From: JACVRM01 sp963809765
GTDB taxonomy: Bacteria; Actinomycetota; Thermoleophilia; Gaiellales; Gaiellaceae
DNA length: 64,000 nucleotides
Assembly: GCA_963809765.1 (NCBI GenBank)
Contig: CAWEKT010000001.1
Coordinates: 434,001-498,000, forward strand
Direction of reading: 5' to 3'
Shown piece by piece: positions 16,465 to 25,552 of the stretch; the stretch's first letter is position 1; each line of letters begins with the position of its first letter. The notes beneath the pieces were generated by a model. That model was not told the origin of the DNA and did not search any database. It saw only the letters and a program-made list of their open reading frames with translations. Both the position numbers and the translations under genes were made by a program.

Positions 16465-17151
16465 ATGGACGACCAGAGGCACGCTCGGATCTTCGGAGTG
16501 CTGTTCATCATCACGTTCCTCACGTCGATTCCGGCGTACCTGATCTTCGAGTCGGTTCTCGACGACCCGGCCGGATTCATCGGCGGCGACGGGCGGATGG
16601 GCTGGCTCTACTTCGCGATCCTGCTCGAGTTCTTCCTCGTTCTCTCGAACGTCGGGACGGGCGTCGTCCTCTATCCGATCGCGAGGCGGCAGAACGAAGG
16701 GCTCGCGATCGGCTACGTCGCGGCTCGAATCATCGAGTCCGTCTTCATCGCGGTGGGGATCGTCTTCGTGCTCGGGCTTGTGACTATGCGCCTTGAGGGT
16801 CTCGGCACGGCCGACATGGCCACCTTGCTGTACGAACTCAAGGACTGGACGTTCCTATTGGGTCCAGGACTCATCGTCCCGTTTGGAAACGGGCTGATCC
16901 TCGGCTATCTCATGTACAGGTCGGGCCTCGTCCCACGGCGCATGGCTTGGCTAGGGCTGATCGGAGGCCCGATCGTCTTCTTCTCGAACCTCGGCGTCAT
17001 GTTCGACTGGTGGGATCGGAGCACGGTCATGATCCTCGTGCTCCCCGAGGCCATCTGGGAGTTGTTCATCGGCTTCTACTGCGCGATCTTCGGCTTCAAG
17101 CGGGATTCGCCAATCGTCCGCCCGAACTGGCGCGGTGATGCAGCCGCCTGA
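16465..17151 (+). CDS. DUF4386-type membrane protein
   Basis: A 228-residue protein with about six membrane segments (for example FGVLFIITFLTSIPAYLIF and LYFAILLEFFLVLSNVGTGV). The sequence order, with RRMAWLGLIGG before the last pair of helices, fits the DUF4386 family, widespread in soil bacteria and of unknown function. ATG 16465 is preceded by GAAGGAGG at a good distance. The gene overlaps the next membrane protein, so the two form an operon. Confidence 0.8.
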   Translation: MDDQRHARIFGVLFIITFLTSIPAYLIFESVLDDPAGFIGGDGRMGWLYFAILLEFFLVLSNVGTGVVLYPIARRQNEGLAIGYVAARIIESVFIAVGIVFVLGLVTMRLEGLGTADMATLLYELKDWTFLLGPGLIVPFGNGLILGYLMYRSGLVPRRMAWLGLIGGPIVFFSNLGVMFDWWDRSTVMILVLPEAIWELFIGFYCAIFGFKRDSPIVRPNWRGDAAA

Positions 17152-17833
17152 CGCTCTCCCAGCTACATGGCAGCGACTGCTGGCCCTGTCTGGCGTCGTC
17201 TTCGCGATTCTCTTTCTGATCGGGTGGTTCGCGAGCGGCGGCGACGCGCCCGACTACGGCGCGACAGACCAGGAGTGGACCGAGTGGGCCGATGACAACC
17301 AGTGGAGGAGCCGCATCGGTGCGTTCGCGATGCTGCTCGCAGGCTTCGTCTTCCTGCACTTCGTGGGGACGATCCGAAGCGTGCTCGGAAGTGCGGAAAC
17401 CACGGTTCGCGGCTCTGCACAACTCGCGCGCATCGCGTTCGCCGGTGCCATTAGCGGCATCGCGGGGATGAGCATGGCGATCGTCATTATCGCGTCCGCG
17501 ACATCTGAGGGAGCCGACGCGGATCCAGTCGTGAGTAGAGCGGTAGCAACCGCGTCAGCGGGACCATTTCTAGTCTCGGCAATGGGGTTTGCCGCGTTGC
17601 TCCTTCCCGCTGGGCTGCTAACGCTCCGCACGGGCGTCTTTGCGCGCTGGACCGGTTTCGTCGCGCTGATCGGTGCGCTTTCCTTCCTCATCGCATTCCT
17701 TACGCTCATCGCAGGTCTGGGCCAAGACAGCGTGTTCGGCTTCGGCTTCTTCCCCGGCGTCCTGGCGCTCGTGATCTGGTCGATCGCAACGAGCATCGCG
17801 AGATACCGCGCGGTGGCGACCACTGCCCGCTAG
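17138..17833 (+). CDS. multi-pass membrane protein of unknown function
   Basis: About 231 residues with roughly six hydrophobic segments (VVFAILFLIGWF, AFAMLLAGFVFLHFVGTI, AGISGIAGMSMAIVIIA-like, LVSAMGFAALLLPAGLLTL, IGALSFLIAFLTLIAGLG and a final one). A loop between the first two carries DQEWTEWADDNQWR. Start ATG 17138 (or GTG 17135) lies inside the end of the DUF4386 gene, suggesting coupled translation. Topology is clear; function unknown. Confidence 0.75.
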   Translation: MQPPDALPATWQRLLALSGVVFAILFLIGWFASGGDAPDYGATDQEWTEWADDNQWRSRIGAFAMLLAGFVFLHFVGTIRSVLGSAETTVRGSAQLARIAFAGAISGIAGMSMAIVIIASATSEGADADPVVSRAVATASAGPFLVSAMGFAALLLPAGLLTLRTGVFARWTGFVALIGALSFLIAFLTLIAGLGQDSVFGFGFFPGVLALVIWSIATSIARYRAVATTAR

Positions 17834-17912
17834 TAGGTGGTCCCCACCGGGCCGACCAGAGCAGCACACGAGATGACTGACGAGCGCCGGCCCCGCTCGC
17901 CACGATCGTGAG

Positions 17913-19265
17913 GTGACGACCGGGGGCCAGACGAGCGCCGCGCTCGCGCTGCGCGCGCGGCCCGTGCCGGCGGTCGATCTGTCACCGCCCGTCGCGCCCA
18001 CGCTGCCCCGGCGGGAGATTCCGGGCGCCAGGAAGGTCGCTCGCAACACCGTCGAGACACTGCTCTTCCGCGGGCTCTCGACGCCCGTCGCGCTGCTGCT
18101 CGTCGTCCTGCAGAGCCGCTTCCTGCACGCGGACGGCCGTGGTGCGTTCGTGGTCGCCGTGCTCGGCGTGACGATCTTCTCGCGCCTGCTCGGGCAGCTG
18201 GGCGTCGCGGTCACCAACCGGCTGGCCCACGACCACGACGTCCGAGGCCTGATGCACCGGGCACTGGCGCTCGGGCTGGTGCTCGGGTCGGTCGCGACGG
18301 CGCTGGTGTACGTCATCGGAGCGTTCAACGACGACCTCGGCTCTCGCGTCGCGCTCCTCGCCGCGCTGGCGCTCGTGCCGAACGTCCTCTGGCAGACCGT
18401 GTCCGGCGTCTTGCTGGGCCAGGCGCGGATCCGGCTCTGGAACTACGTCCAGATGCTCCCGCCGCTGCTCACGCTCGTCGGCATGCTCGTGCTCGTCGTC
18501 GGACTCGACCACGACCTCACGGGCGCGGTCGGCGCGTGGACGGCGGCGAACGTCGCCACCGCGCTAATCGCCCTCATCGCCGCCCGCGACACGTGGCTGC
18601 CGCTCGCGACGCCGGCGGCGTTCGATCGCACCGGCCGGCTGCTGCTCCGGCTCGCGCTCGCGCTGGGCGCGATCCAGGTGGTCAATCTGATCAGCTACCG
18701 CGTCGAGCTCTTCATCCTCCGGCGCTTCGAGTCGCTCGGCGAGCTCGGCATCTACTCGATCGCGATGCAGGCGGCCGAGGCGATCTGGCTCGTTGCCGCC
18801 GCCCTTGCGACGGCGGTGACGGCGCCCGCCGTCCACGAATCTGAGCCCCGCGCAGTGCGGCTCATCGTCCGTGCGACTCGGCGCGCTCTGCTCCTGACCG
18901 CAGGCGTCGCGGCGGTGGTCGGCGTGTCGGCGCCGTTCCTCGTGCCACTGCTCTTCGGCGAGGACTTCGAGGGCGCCGGCGTGCCGCTGGCGTTGCTGCT
19001 CCCCGGCGTGGTGCTCTACGCACCCGTCACGGTGCTGGTCGTCTACCTCTCCGTCCGGCGCGGCCGGCCGCGGCTCAGCCTCGCAGTCTCCGTCGTCGCA
19101 CTGGTCGTCACCGCGCTGGCGTCGCTTGCGCTGATCCCTCCCTTCGGGACGGCGGGCGCTGCGGCGGCAAGCGCGCTCGGCTACGTCGCCGGCGGGGCGC
19201 TCGCCTGGATCCTCTTCACACGCCTCGCGGGCGTGTCCGTGACGGGTCGGCTCCCGGCCGCCTAG
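17913..19265 (+). CDS. polysaccharide/oligosaccharide flippase (MATE/Wzx-like)
   Basis: A 450-residue protein with a soluble N-terminus of about 40 residues, then some 12-14 membrane segments. The motif TLLFRGLSTPVALLLVVL at the first helix and the YRVELFILRRFESLGELGI region match Wzx/MurJ-type exporters, which flip lipid-linked sugars for capsule or exopolysaccharide. No glycan biosynthesis genes are adjacent. It ends by sharing stop-codon bases with the convergent cupin gene. The GTG start at 17913 is the one offered by the frame. Confidence 0.8.
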   Translation: MTTGGQTSAALALRARPVPAVDLSPPVAPTLPRREIPGARKVARNTVETLLFRGLSTPVALLLVVLQSRFLHADGRGAFVVAVLGVTIFSRLLGQLGVAVTNRLAHDHDVRGLMHRALALGLVLGSVATALVYVIGAFNDDLGSRVALLAALALVPNVLWQTVSGVLLGQARIRLWNYVQMLPPLLTLVGMLVLVVGLDHDLTGAVGAWTAANVATALIALIAARDTWLPLATPAAFDRTGRLLLRLALALGAIQVVNLISYRVELFILRRFESLGELGIYSIAMQAAEAIWLVAAALATAVTAPAVHESEPRAVRLIVRATRRALLLTAGVAAVVGVSAPFLVPLLFGEDFEGAGVPLALLLPGVVLYAPVTVLVVYLSVRRGRPRLSLAVSVVALVVTALASLALIPPFGTAGAAAASALGYVAGGALAWILFTRLAGVSVTGRLPAA

Positions 19266-19652
19266 ACGGCGCTGTCGAAGAAGTCGACCTCGCCGCGCTC
19301 AGGCGGCCCACCGTGGATATAGACGAGCAGCTCGTCGGGACCCTCGTTGACCACCTGTCGCGGTGTGCCGGGCGCGACGTTGATCAGCCCGCCGGTTGCG
19401 ACCTGGTGCCGTACAGGAGGCTCGCCGATGTACATCGTCAGCGTGCCGGCGACCGGCACGTAGGTCTCCTCCTGCACGTGGTCGCTGTGCCGGCGGCCGA
19501 CGGGCCTCCGGCTCGAAGCGGAAGAAGGCCGCGCGCGACTGCCGCAGGTCCGCGGCCTCGGTCACTCCTGCGGCGTGGCGCGGTGCCTCGCCGGGCTCGT
19601 GCGGACGCGTCTCGAACGCCAGATTCTCGGGCTGCACGACTCTGAACCCCAC
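19262..19652 (-). CDS. cupin-domain protein; one frameshift
   Basis: Reconstructed protein of about 130 residues: GFRVVQPENLAFETRPHEPG, RAAFFRFEPEAR, then, after a break near 19500, RRHSDHVQEETYVPVAGT and a beta-barrel with VATGGLINVAPGTPRQVVN. The H(x)nE pattern (RHSDHVQEE) is the metal-binding motif 1 of cupins. Small single-cupin proteins are often isomerases, dioxygenases or sensors. GTG 19652 is the likely start. It converges on the flippase gene. Confidence 0.7.
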
Positions 19653-19701
19653 GGCGGCGACTCTATCGGCGCCCGCCGCCGGGGCTAAGATGGCGCGGCT
19701 C

Positions 19702-19790
19702 GGAGAGGTGTCCGAGTGGCCTAAGGAGCGCGACTGGAAATCGCGTACCTGCCGAAAGGTGGGTCGCGGGTTCAAATCCCGCCCTCTCCG
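19702..19790 (+). tRNA. tRNA-Ser (anticodon GGA)
   Basis: A class II tRNA. The acceptor GGAGAGG pairs with CCTCTCC, the anticodon loop CTGGAAA gives anticodon GGA (codons UCC/UCU), there is a long variable arm, and the discriminator is G at 19790. Confidence 0.95.
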
Positions 19791-19816
19791 CTAACACGCA
19801 TCGCTTCGCTCGCTCT

Positions 19817-19858
19817 CACGGGGGAACCATGGGGATGGGGCTACCTGGTTCCCCCGTG
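19817..19858 (+). terminator. hairpin downstream of tRNA-Ser(GGA)
   Basis: A perfect 13-bp inverted repeat (CACGGGGGAACCA and TGGTTCCCCCGTG) around a 16-base loop, 26 bases after the tRNA. It probably ends the tRNA transcript. The remaining sequence to 20053 shows nothing I recognise. Confidence 0.55.
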
Positions 19859-20053
19859 GGCCCCTCCTTGCGGGCGGGGGCGTGGTGCGGGAGGCGGGCG
19901 GAGCCGGCGGCTGGAGGTGTGACGCCGGCGCGTACATCGTCTGGTCTGACGCGCTGCCCGCGGTGTGCCTTTCGGCGGGCGAGCCGCCCTTCGGCGATTG
20001 GCGTGGACACGCGTGTAGTGGGGGCCTAGGCGCGGAGTGAAGGGGTCCAGGCT

Positions 20054-20369
20054 CTAGTCCTGGATGCGGGCGATCAGCTCGCTGCGCTTCAGGACTTTGA
20101 CGGCTGCGCCGCCCAGGCGGACGTCGTAGCCCGCGCCCTTGGGAAAGAGCACCTTGTCGCCGGGCTCGACGCCGCCCGCGTCGGAGCCGACCGCGGTGAC
20201 GATGCCGCTGCTGGCAGCCCGCCTCTGTCGACGCCGGGATGATCAGCCCCGTGCGCGTCTCGGTCTCCTCGTCGACCGGCTCGATCACGACGTAGTCGTC
20301 CAGCGGCTCGAGCGAGATCGACACCGGCTGTGGCTCGTCGAGCACTGCGCCGAGGATACTTCGCGCCAT
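20054..20369 (-). CDS. groES: GroES-like co-chaperonin; one frameshift
   Basis: Reconstructed ~105-residue cpn10 fold: SLEPLDDYVVIEPVDEETE, a mobile-loop region TRTGLIIPASTEAG, then, after a break near 20215, SGIVTAVGSDAGGVEPGDKV, LFPKGAGYDVRLGG and LKRSELIARIQD. GroES caps GroEL during protein folding. There is no groEL adjacent. The ATG at 20369 overlaps the start codon of the divergent polymerase gene within a single CATG; a GTG at 20324 is an alternative start that would leave room for a ribosome-binding site. It may be a second, specialised GroES. Confidence 0.75.
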
Positions 20370-21393
20370 GGCCGCGCCCTTCGTCGAGCTCGAGGTCGGC
20401 GAGCATCTCGTTCGCGTCACCAATCCGGACAAGATCTACTTCCGCACGGCCGGCCACACCAAGCTCGACCACGTGCAGTACTACCTCGCCGTCGAGGACG
20501 GGATCGTGCGCGCGCTGTACGAGCGGCCGACCCAGCTCAAGCGGCACCCCGACGGGGCCGAGGGCGAGGCGATCTACCAGAAGCGCGTGCCGAAGCACGC
20601 GCCCGAGTGGATCGAGACGGCGCGGGTCACCTTTCCCGTCCGGCCGGCATGCGGACGAGCTGTGCGTGACCGAGGTCGCGCAGGTCGCGTGGGCGGCCAA
20701 CCTCGGCACCATCGACTTCCATCCCTGGCCGTCGCGTCGCGCCGACGTCGAGCACCCTGACGAGCTGCGCATCGACGTCGACCCTCAACCCGGCACCGAG
20801 TTCGGCGACGGCAAGCAGGTCGCGGCCGTCGTGCGCGAGGTGCTCGACGAGATCGGCTACACGGGCTGGCCGAAGACGTCGGGCAACCGCGGCATCCACA
20901 TCGCCTGCCGGATCGAGCCGGAGTGGGGGTTTCGCGTCGTCCGCCGGTGCGCGCTCGCGTTCGCGCGTGAGGTGGAGCGGCGCCTGCCGAAGCTCGTGAC
21001 GACGGCGTGGTGGAAGGAGGAGCGGGGCGAGCGCGTCTTCATCGACTACAACCAGAACGCGCGCGACCGCACGATCGCCTCCGCGTACTCGGTGCGCGCG
21101 CGGCCGGACGCGACCGTCTCGGCGCCCGTCACCTGGGACGAGCTGCCCGGACGTCGACACCGAGGACTTCACCATCCCGACGATGCGCGAGCGGTTCGCG
21201 CGGCTCGGCGACGTGCAGGCCGGCATCGACGATGCGGTCTGCGACCTGCGCGTGCTGCTCGAGTGGGTCGAGCGCGAGGAGTCGAAGGGGGTCGGAGAGG
21301 CTCCGTACCCGCCGAACTTCCCGAAGATGCCCGGGGAGCCGCCGCGCGTCCAGCCGTCGCGGGCGCAAGAAGCCGCCGGCCGCGGGCGCCTAG
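20368..21393 (+). CDS. LigD-type primase-polymerase (NHEJ polymerase domain); three frameshifts
   Basis: Stand-alone polymerase domain like that of LigD: VTNPDKIYF and KLDHVQYYLAVEDGI at the start, LRIDVDPQPGTEF with catalytic aspartates, WPKTSGNRGIHIACRIEP, FIDYNQNARDRTIASAYSVR, and near the end FTIPTMRERF. It fills or extends broken DNA ends with NTPs in end joining. Frames break near 20655, 21150 and 21360; the probable end is KKPPAAGA with stop at 21393. The ligase needed for the same pathway is the convergent gene at 22309-23318. No Ku gene is visible in the window. Confidence 0.8.
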
Positions 21394-21583
21394 CCCCGGA
21401 GCACGGATCGAGCCGCGAGCGCAGACTCGGCACAGAGTCGGCACAGACGCGTGCGGACTTCTCCGGTAGCGTCGGCTTCGAGGGAGGCGGGACGGCACCC
21501 CACCCAAGAAGGGCGGGGGCGCGCGCGTGTATTTGAAGTGGCGCGCGGCCACGCCGCCGCCGCCTGCGTGGCCGCCTGCGCTT

Positions 21584-22312
21584 CTAGGTCTTCTCGAGCA
21601 CGTGGCGAACAGGCCCGCCTCGCCCTCGATCAGTCGGGCGACCTGCCAGCCCGTGCCGTCGACCAGGTCGCGCAGCTCGTCCGGGGAGACGATCAGGTAG
21701 TCGAACCACGGCGTGGTCTTGTCGCGATGGCGCACGCGGAGCCGGAGCTGGCCGGCCATGCGTCCGCGCTGCCGGTTGTGCTCGTGGTAGGCGAGGTGCG
21801 AGGGGTCGTCGGTCGCATACGTGTCGCGGCTCTCGGCGACGATCCGCCCTCGCTCCGAGGTGAGGCGGTGGAGCCGGCGCAGCATCGTTCCCGCTCGTCG
21901 CCGGCCCGCCGAAGAGGCCGAAGTTGTTCCCCCACATCACGACGGTGTCGAAGACTCCGAGCTCCGGCCCGACGTCCTCGAACCGGCAGAGCCGCGCGTC
22001 CCGCACGCCGCGCCGGCGGCACACCTCGACGGCGCCCGGAGAGATGTCGATCGCGACGACCTCGTGGCCGCGCTCCTGCAGGTGCAGCGACACCCGGCCT
22101 GCGCCCGCGCCGACGTCGAGTACCCGCCCGCGCACGAACCGCATCGCGCGCCGCTCGTGCGCGGCCCAGCGGCGGAACGGCTTGAAGTACACGCCCGGCC
22201 CCGCGTTCGTCTCGATGAAGCCGTCGTCGCGCTCGACGATCTCGCACGCCCTCGTGTCGTCCGCCAGGTGCGCGAGCAGGAGCGCGCCGTACGCGTCCTC
22301 GCTCTCCTTCAT
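21584..22312 (-). CDS. class I SAM-dependent methyltransferase; two frameshifts
   Basis: About 245 residues. An N-terminal helical part includes VYFKPFRRWAAHERRAM. Then comes SAM motif I VLDVGAGAGRVSLHLQERG, acidic AIDISPGAVEVC, and motif IV TVVMWGNNFGLF. Frames break near 21895 (after GLFGG) and near 21605, after which LEKT ends the protein. The C-terminal beta-hairpin with WQVARLIEGEAG is usual for this family. The ATG at 22312 overlaps the ligase stop (22309), so both are in one operon. Substrate unknown; the ligase neighbour may be coincidental. Confidence 0.75.
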   Translation of the reverse strand: MKESEDAYGALLLAHLADDTRACEIVERDDGFIETNAGPGVYFKPFRRWAAHERRAMRFVRGRVLDVGAGAGRVSLHLQERGHEVVAIDISPGAVEVCRRRGVRDARLCRFEDVGPELGVFDTVVMWGNNFGLFGGPATSGNDAAPAPPPHLGARADRRREPRHVCDRRPLAPRLPRAQPAARTHGRPAPAPRAPSRQDHAVVRLPDRLPGRAARPGRRHGLAGRPTDRGRGGPVRHVLEKT

Positions 22313-23318
22313 CCGGCCATGAGCGACTCGAAGGTCGGGTCGTTCGGGTTGCGCGGCGGTCGCACCTCGCGCCAGGTGCAGTCGCGGGGCTCCTTGTCCT
22401 CGCGGAAGCGGAGCAGGCGCGTGCCGTGGCGGAAGCGGTTGCCCTGCACCTTGTCGTAGCGCACCTCGGCGACGAGCTCCGGGCGGACGGCCGACTGCTC
22501 GAGCTCGCCCGTCCCCCAGCGGTTCGGCTCCGAGAAGCGGCGCTCCGGCGCGTCCTTCAGCAGCGGCTTGATGCGCGCGAGGATCTCGTCGTGGCGCTTC
22601 GCTCCGACAGCCGCCGAGCCGACGTAGTCGATCTCGCCGTCGTCGCGGTAGAGGCCGAGGAGCAGCGTCGCGAGGTGGGACGGCTTCGACTTCCAGCGCA
22701 CGCCGACGACGACACAGTCCGCGCTCTTGTGCGGCTTGACCTTGACGACGGCGTCCCGGGAGCCTGGCCGGTACGGATGGTCGCGGCGCTTCGCGATCAC
22801 GCCGTCGAGGCCGGCCGCCTCGAACGTGTCGAGCCAGTCGCGCGGCGCGGTCCGGGGTCGAGCGAGAATGGCGACAGGCTGAACCCCTTGGCCAGGCGCT
22901 CGAGCTCAGCCCGGCGCTCCTCGAGCGGGCGCTCGTGCACGGGCTCGCCGTCCCAGAGCAGCACGTCGAAGGCGATGAACTCGGCCGGGATCTCGGCGGC
23001 CAGCTTGTTGACGCGGCTCTCGGCCGGGTGCAGGCGCGTCTGCATCGAGTCGAAGTCGAGGACGCCGTCGCGCGCGATCACGATCTCGCCGTCCAGCGCC
23101 GAGTGCGGCGGCAGCAGCTCGCCGAGCGGCCGCAGCTCGGGGAAGTAGCGCAGCAGCGGGCGCTCCTTCCGCGACCAGAGCGCGAGCTCGCCGCCGTCGT
23201 TCTCGAGCACGCCGCGGAACCCGTCCCACTTCGGCTCGTACTGCCAGCCGTCACCGACCGGGAGCTCGGAGACGAGCTCGGCCTCCATGGGCGGGAACGG
23301 GACGTTCGGGCCGGGCAT
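22309..23318 (-). CDS. ATP-dependent DNA ligase (LigD/LigC type); one frameshift
   Basis: Reconstructed about 336 residues. The adenylation motif I is YEPKWDGFRG, with catalytic Lys30. Motif III is FIAFDVLLWDGEP, motif IV is DGVIAKRRDHPYRPG-like across the break, and motif V VVKVKPH is followed by the OB-fold. The frame breaks near 22855, between FSLSPFSLDP and GVIAKRR. It seals nicks and is expected to partner the polymerase domain of the same system. Start ATG 23318. Followed in the operon by a methyltransferase. Confidence 0.85.
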
Positions 23319-23365
23319 CAGCTGCGCAGGTTTGGCTCCGCCATGACGCGAAAGGCTAGTCCCCG

Positions 23366-23663
23366 ATGAGCATGAGCTCGACGGCACCTGGACCGTGCGC
23401 ATGACCGCGCGGCGCGCTGCGGGCGCTGCCCCCGCTGACGAAGCGGATCGAGGGCGAGCGCGGCTGGACGCAGCTGCGGTCCGCTCCGCGCGTCCTTCAC
23501 CGTGGAGGGCAACCGCCTGCGCTACCGCTGGCTGCTGCGCGGTCTCGTCGACGAGCTCGAGCCGGCCCCGACGGGCTACGAGGGCCGCGCGACCCTGGCC
23601 GGCCGCGAGTACGGGCGATTCCGGCTGTACCGGCCGGAGCAACGAGAGGAGGCCGAGGTGGCA
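23366..23663 (+). CDS. possible small protein with frameshifts, upstream of the DUF892 gene
   Basis: Three frames together read LDGTWTVRMTARR, LPPLTKRIEGERGWTQLRSA, then FTVEGNRLRYRWLLRGLVDE and RATLAGREYGRFRLYR, which looks like one small beta-rich domain of about 95 residues. Breaks near 23378, 23425 and 23490 are needed. No stop separates it from the next gene, so it may be a separate gene with a further error or an N-terminal extension. Family not recognised. Confidence 0.4.
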
Positions 23664-24152
23664 ATGCAGTTCGACGAGCAGCTGGTTCGCTACCTGGACG
23701 AAGCCCTGGCGATGGAGCAGAGCGTGGTGCGCATGCTCGACTCGGTGATCTACAGCTTCGACGACGACGACGTGAAGGAGGCGCTCCGCGGGCACAAGCT
23801 CGAGACCGAGCGCCACATCGACCGGTTGCGGCAGCGGCTGGAGGCACATGGCCAGACGCCGTCGCTCGTCCGTGAGGCGGGCGGCATCCTCGGCGCGATG
23901 ATGAAGAGCGTCATCGACCTGACTCGTTCCGAGAAGGCCGCGCGGGGCATTCGCGACGCCTACGCGACCGAGCACCTCGAGATCGCCGCCTACCAGCTGC
24001 TCGAGCGGGTGGCCGTTCGGGTCGGCGACGAGGAGACCGCGGAGGTGGCCCGCGAGAACCGTCTCGACGAGGAGCGGATGGCCGCCTGGATCGACGGCAA
24101 GTGGGAGCTGTTCACGGAGCTGGCGCTCGCCGAGGCCCGTCTGCGCGCCTGA
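23664..24152 (+). CDS. ferritin-like DUF892 (YciE-type) protein
   Basis: A 162-residue all-helical protein: MQFDEQLVRYLDEALAMEQ, a second helix with ALRGHKLETERHIDRLR, then TEHLEIAAYQLLERVA and VARENRLDEERMAAW. The Glu/His pairs in these helices match the di-metal ligands of the DUF892 ferritin-like family, linked to stress responses. ATG 23664 is preceded by GAGGCCGAGG. The frame is open upstream, but the domain starts here. Its Met-rich turn GAMMKSVI is not a standard motif. Confidence 0.75.
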   Translation: MQFDEQLVRYLDEALAMEQSVVRMLDSVIYSFDDDDVKEALRGHKLETERHIDRLRQRLEAHGQTPSLVREAGGILGAMMKSVIDLTRSEKAARGIRDAYATEHLEIAAYQLLERVAVRVGDEETAEVARENRLDEERMAAWIDGKWELFTELALAEARLRA

Positions 24153-24190
24153 CCCGCCGCCGGGCGGCCGCGCATCGCCACAATCCCGGC

Positions 24191-25424
24191 ATGCGTCGCG
24201 TCGCCGTCACCGGCCTCGGTGCCGTCACCCCGATCGGGAACGACGCGCCCTCGACCTGGCGCGCCGCCGTCGCGGGCGAGAGCGGCATCGACTTCATCCG
24301 CTCCTTCGACGCCTCGGAGTTCCCCGTGCGGGTCGCCGCGGAGGTCAAGGACTTCGACCCGACGGGCGTCGCCCCGCCCAAAGAGGCGCGCCGCATCGAC
24401 CGCAACGTCCTGCTCGCGCTCTCGGCCGGGAAGGAGGCGATCGCCGACGCCGGCCTGAACGGCTTCGACCCTGCCCGCGTCGGGATCGTCCTCGGCTCGG
24501 CGATCGGCGGCTTCCTCGGGATCATGGAGCAGGAGACGGTGCTCCGTGAGCGCGGCCCGGACCGCGTCTCGCCGCACTTCCTGCCCAACGTCCTCGTCGA
24601 CTCGGCGAGCGGGCAGCTCGCCATCTCGCTCGGCATCCGCGGGCCCAACTACGCCGTCGTCTCCGCCTGCGCGACCGGCTCGCACGCGGTCGGCGAGGCG
24701 GCGGAGCTGATCCGCCGCGGCGACGCGGACGCGGTGCTCGCAGGCGGCACCGAGGCCTGCATGCACCCGCTGATCCTCGCCGGGTTCTGCGCCATGCGCG
24801 GGCTCGCCGCCGAGGAGGAGCACCCGCCCCGCGCGTCGCGTCCGTTCGACGCCACCCGCGCCGGCTTCGTCATGGGCGAGGGTGCCTGCGTGCTCGTGCT
24901 GGAGGACCTCGAGGCGGCGCAGGCCCGCGGCGCCCGTGTCTACGCCGAGGTGCTCGGCTACGGCGCATCGAACGACGCGTACCACATGGCCGCCCCCGAT
25001 CCCGACTCCGTCGGGGTCGGCGAGATGATGCGGGCGGCGATCACCGCGCGCCGGCGTCGAGCCCGAGCAGGTCGACTACATCAACGCGCACGGCACCTCG
25101 ACGCCGCTCGGCGACGCGGCCGAGACGCGGGCGATCAAGGACGTCTTCGGCGACCACGCCTACCGGCTCGCGGTGTCCTCCACCAAGTCGGTGACCGGCC
25201 ACTGCTTCGGGGCCGCCGGCGCCATCGAGGCGATGATGTGCGTGCTCGCGATCCACGACGGCGTCATCCCGCCGACGATGAACTACCGCGAGCCGGATCC
25301 CGAGTGCGACCTGGACTACGTCCCGAACGAGGCGCGGCAGGCGCGCGTGGACGTCGCGCTCTCGAACGCCATGGGCCTCGGCGGCCACAACGGCTGCGTG
25401 CTCCTCGGCCGCGTCGACTCCTGA
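24191..25424 (+). CDS. fabF: beta-ketoacyl-ACP synthase II; one frameshift
   Basis: Full-length thiolase-fold condensing enzyme of fatty-acid elongation. The N-terminus is MRRVAVTGLGAVTPIGND, the nucleophile Cys160 lies in VVSACATGSHA, one active-site His in INAHGTSTPLGDAAE and the other in SVTGHCFGAAGA. The frame breaks near 25048, before EPEQVDYINAHG. The end is LLGRVDS. It elongates malonyl-ACP-derived chains; other fatty-acid genes are not adjacent, so it may serve a side pathway. A strong hairpin after the stop probably ends both this and the convergent HAD gene. Confidence 0.9.
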
Positions 25425-25442
25425 AGCAGTCCCTGGGCGAAA

Positions 25443-25493
25443 GGCTCGGGTCAGTCCCCGCGGAAAAGGCCTCCGCGGGGACAGATCTGTCCC
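25443..25493 (+). terminator. bidirectional hairpin and palindrome (GGGTCAGTCC element, copy A)
   Basis: An 11-bp perfect stem (25454-25464 with 25472-25482, loop AAAGGCC) preceded by GGCTCGGGTCA and overlapping the 16-base perfect palindrome GGGACAGATCTGTCCC (25478-25493). It lies between convergent fabF and the HAD gene. Related sequences occur at 25520, 29725 and near 41950-42020. Confidence 0.65.
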
Positions 25494-25519
25494 TGGTGCG
25501 TGCGCTGCCCGCAAGCGGA

Positions 25520-25552
25520 CGGCTCGGGTCAGTCCGCCGCGGGTACAGACCC
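25520..25552 (+). repeat. GGGTCAGTCC element, copy B (partial)
   Basis: CGGCTCGGGTCAGTCCGCCG repeats the start of copy A with one insertion, then CGGGTACAGACCC. It overlaps the stop codon of the HAD gene on the - strand. Confidence 0.5.
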
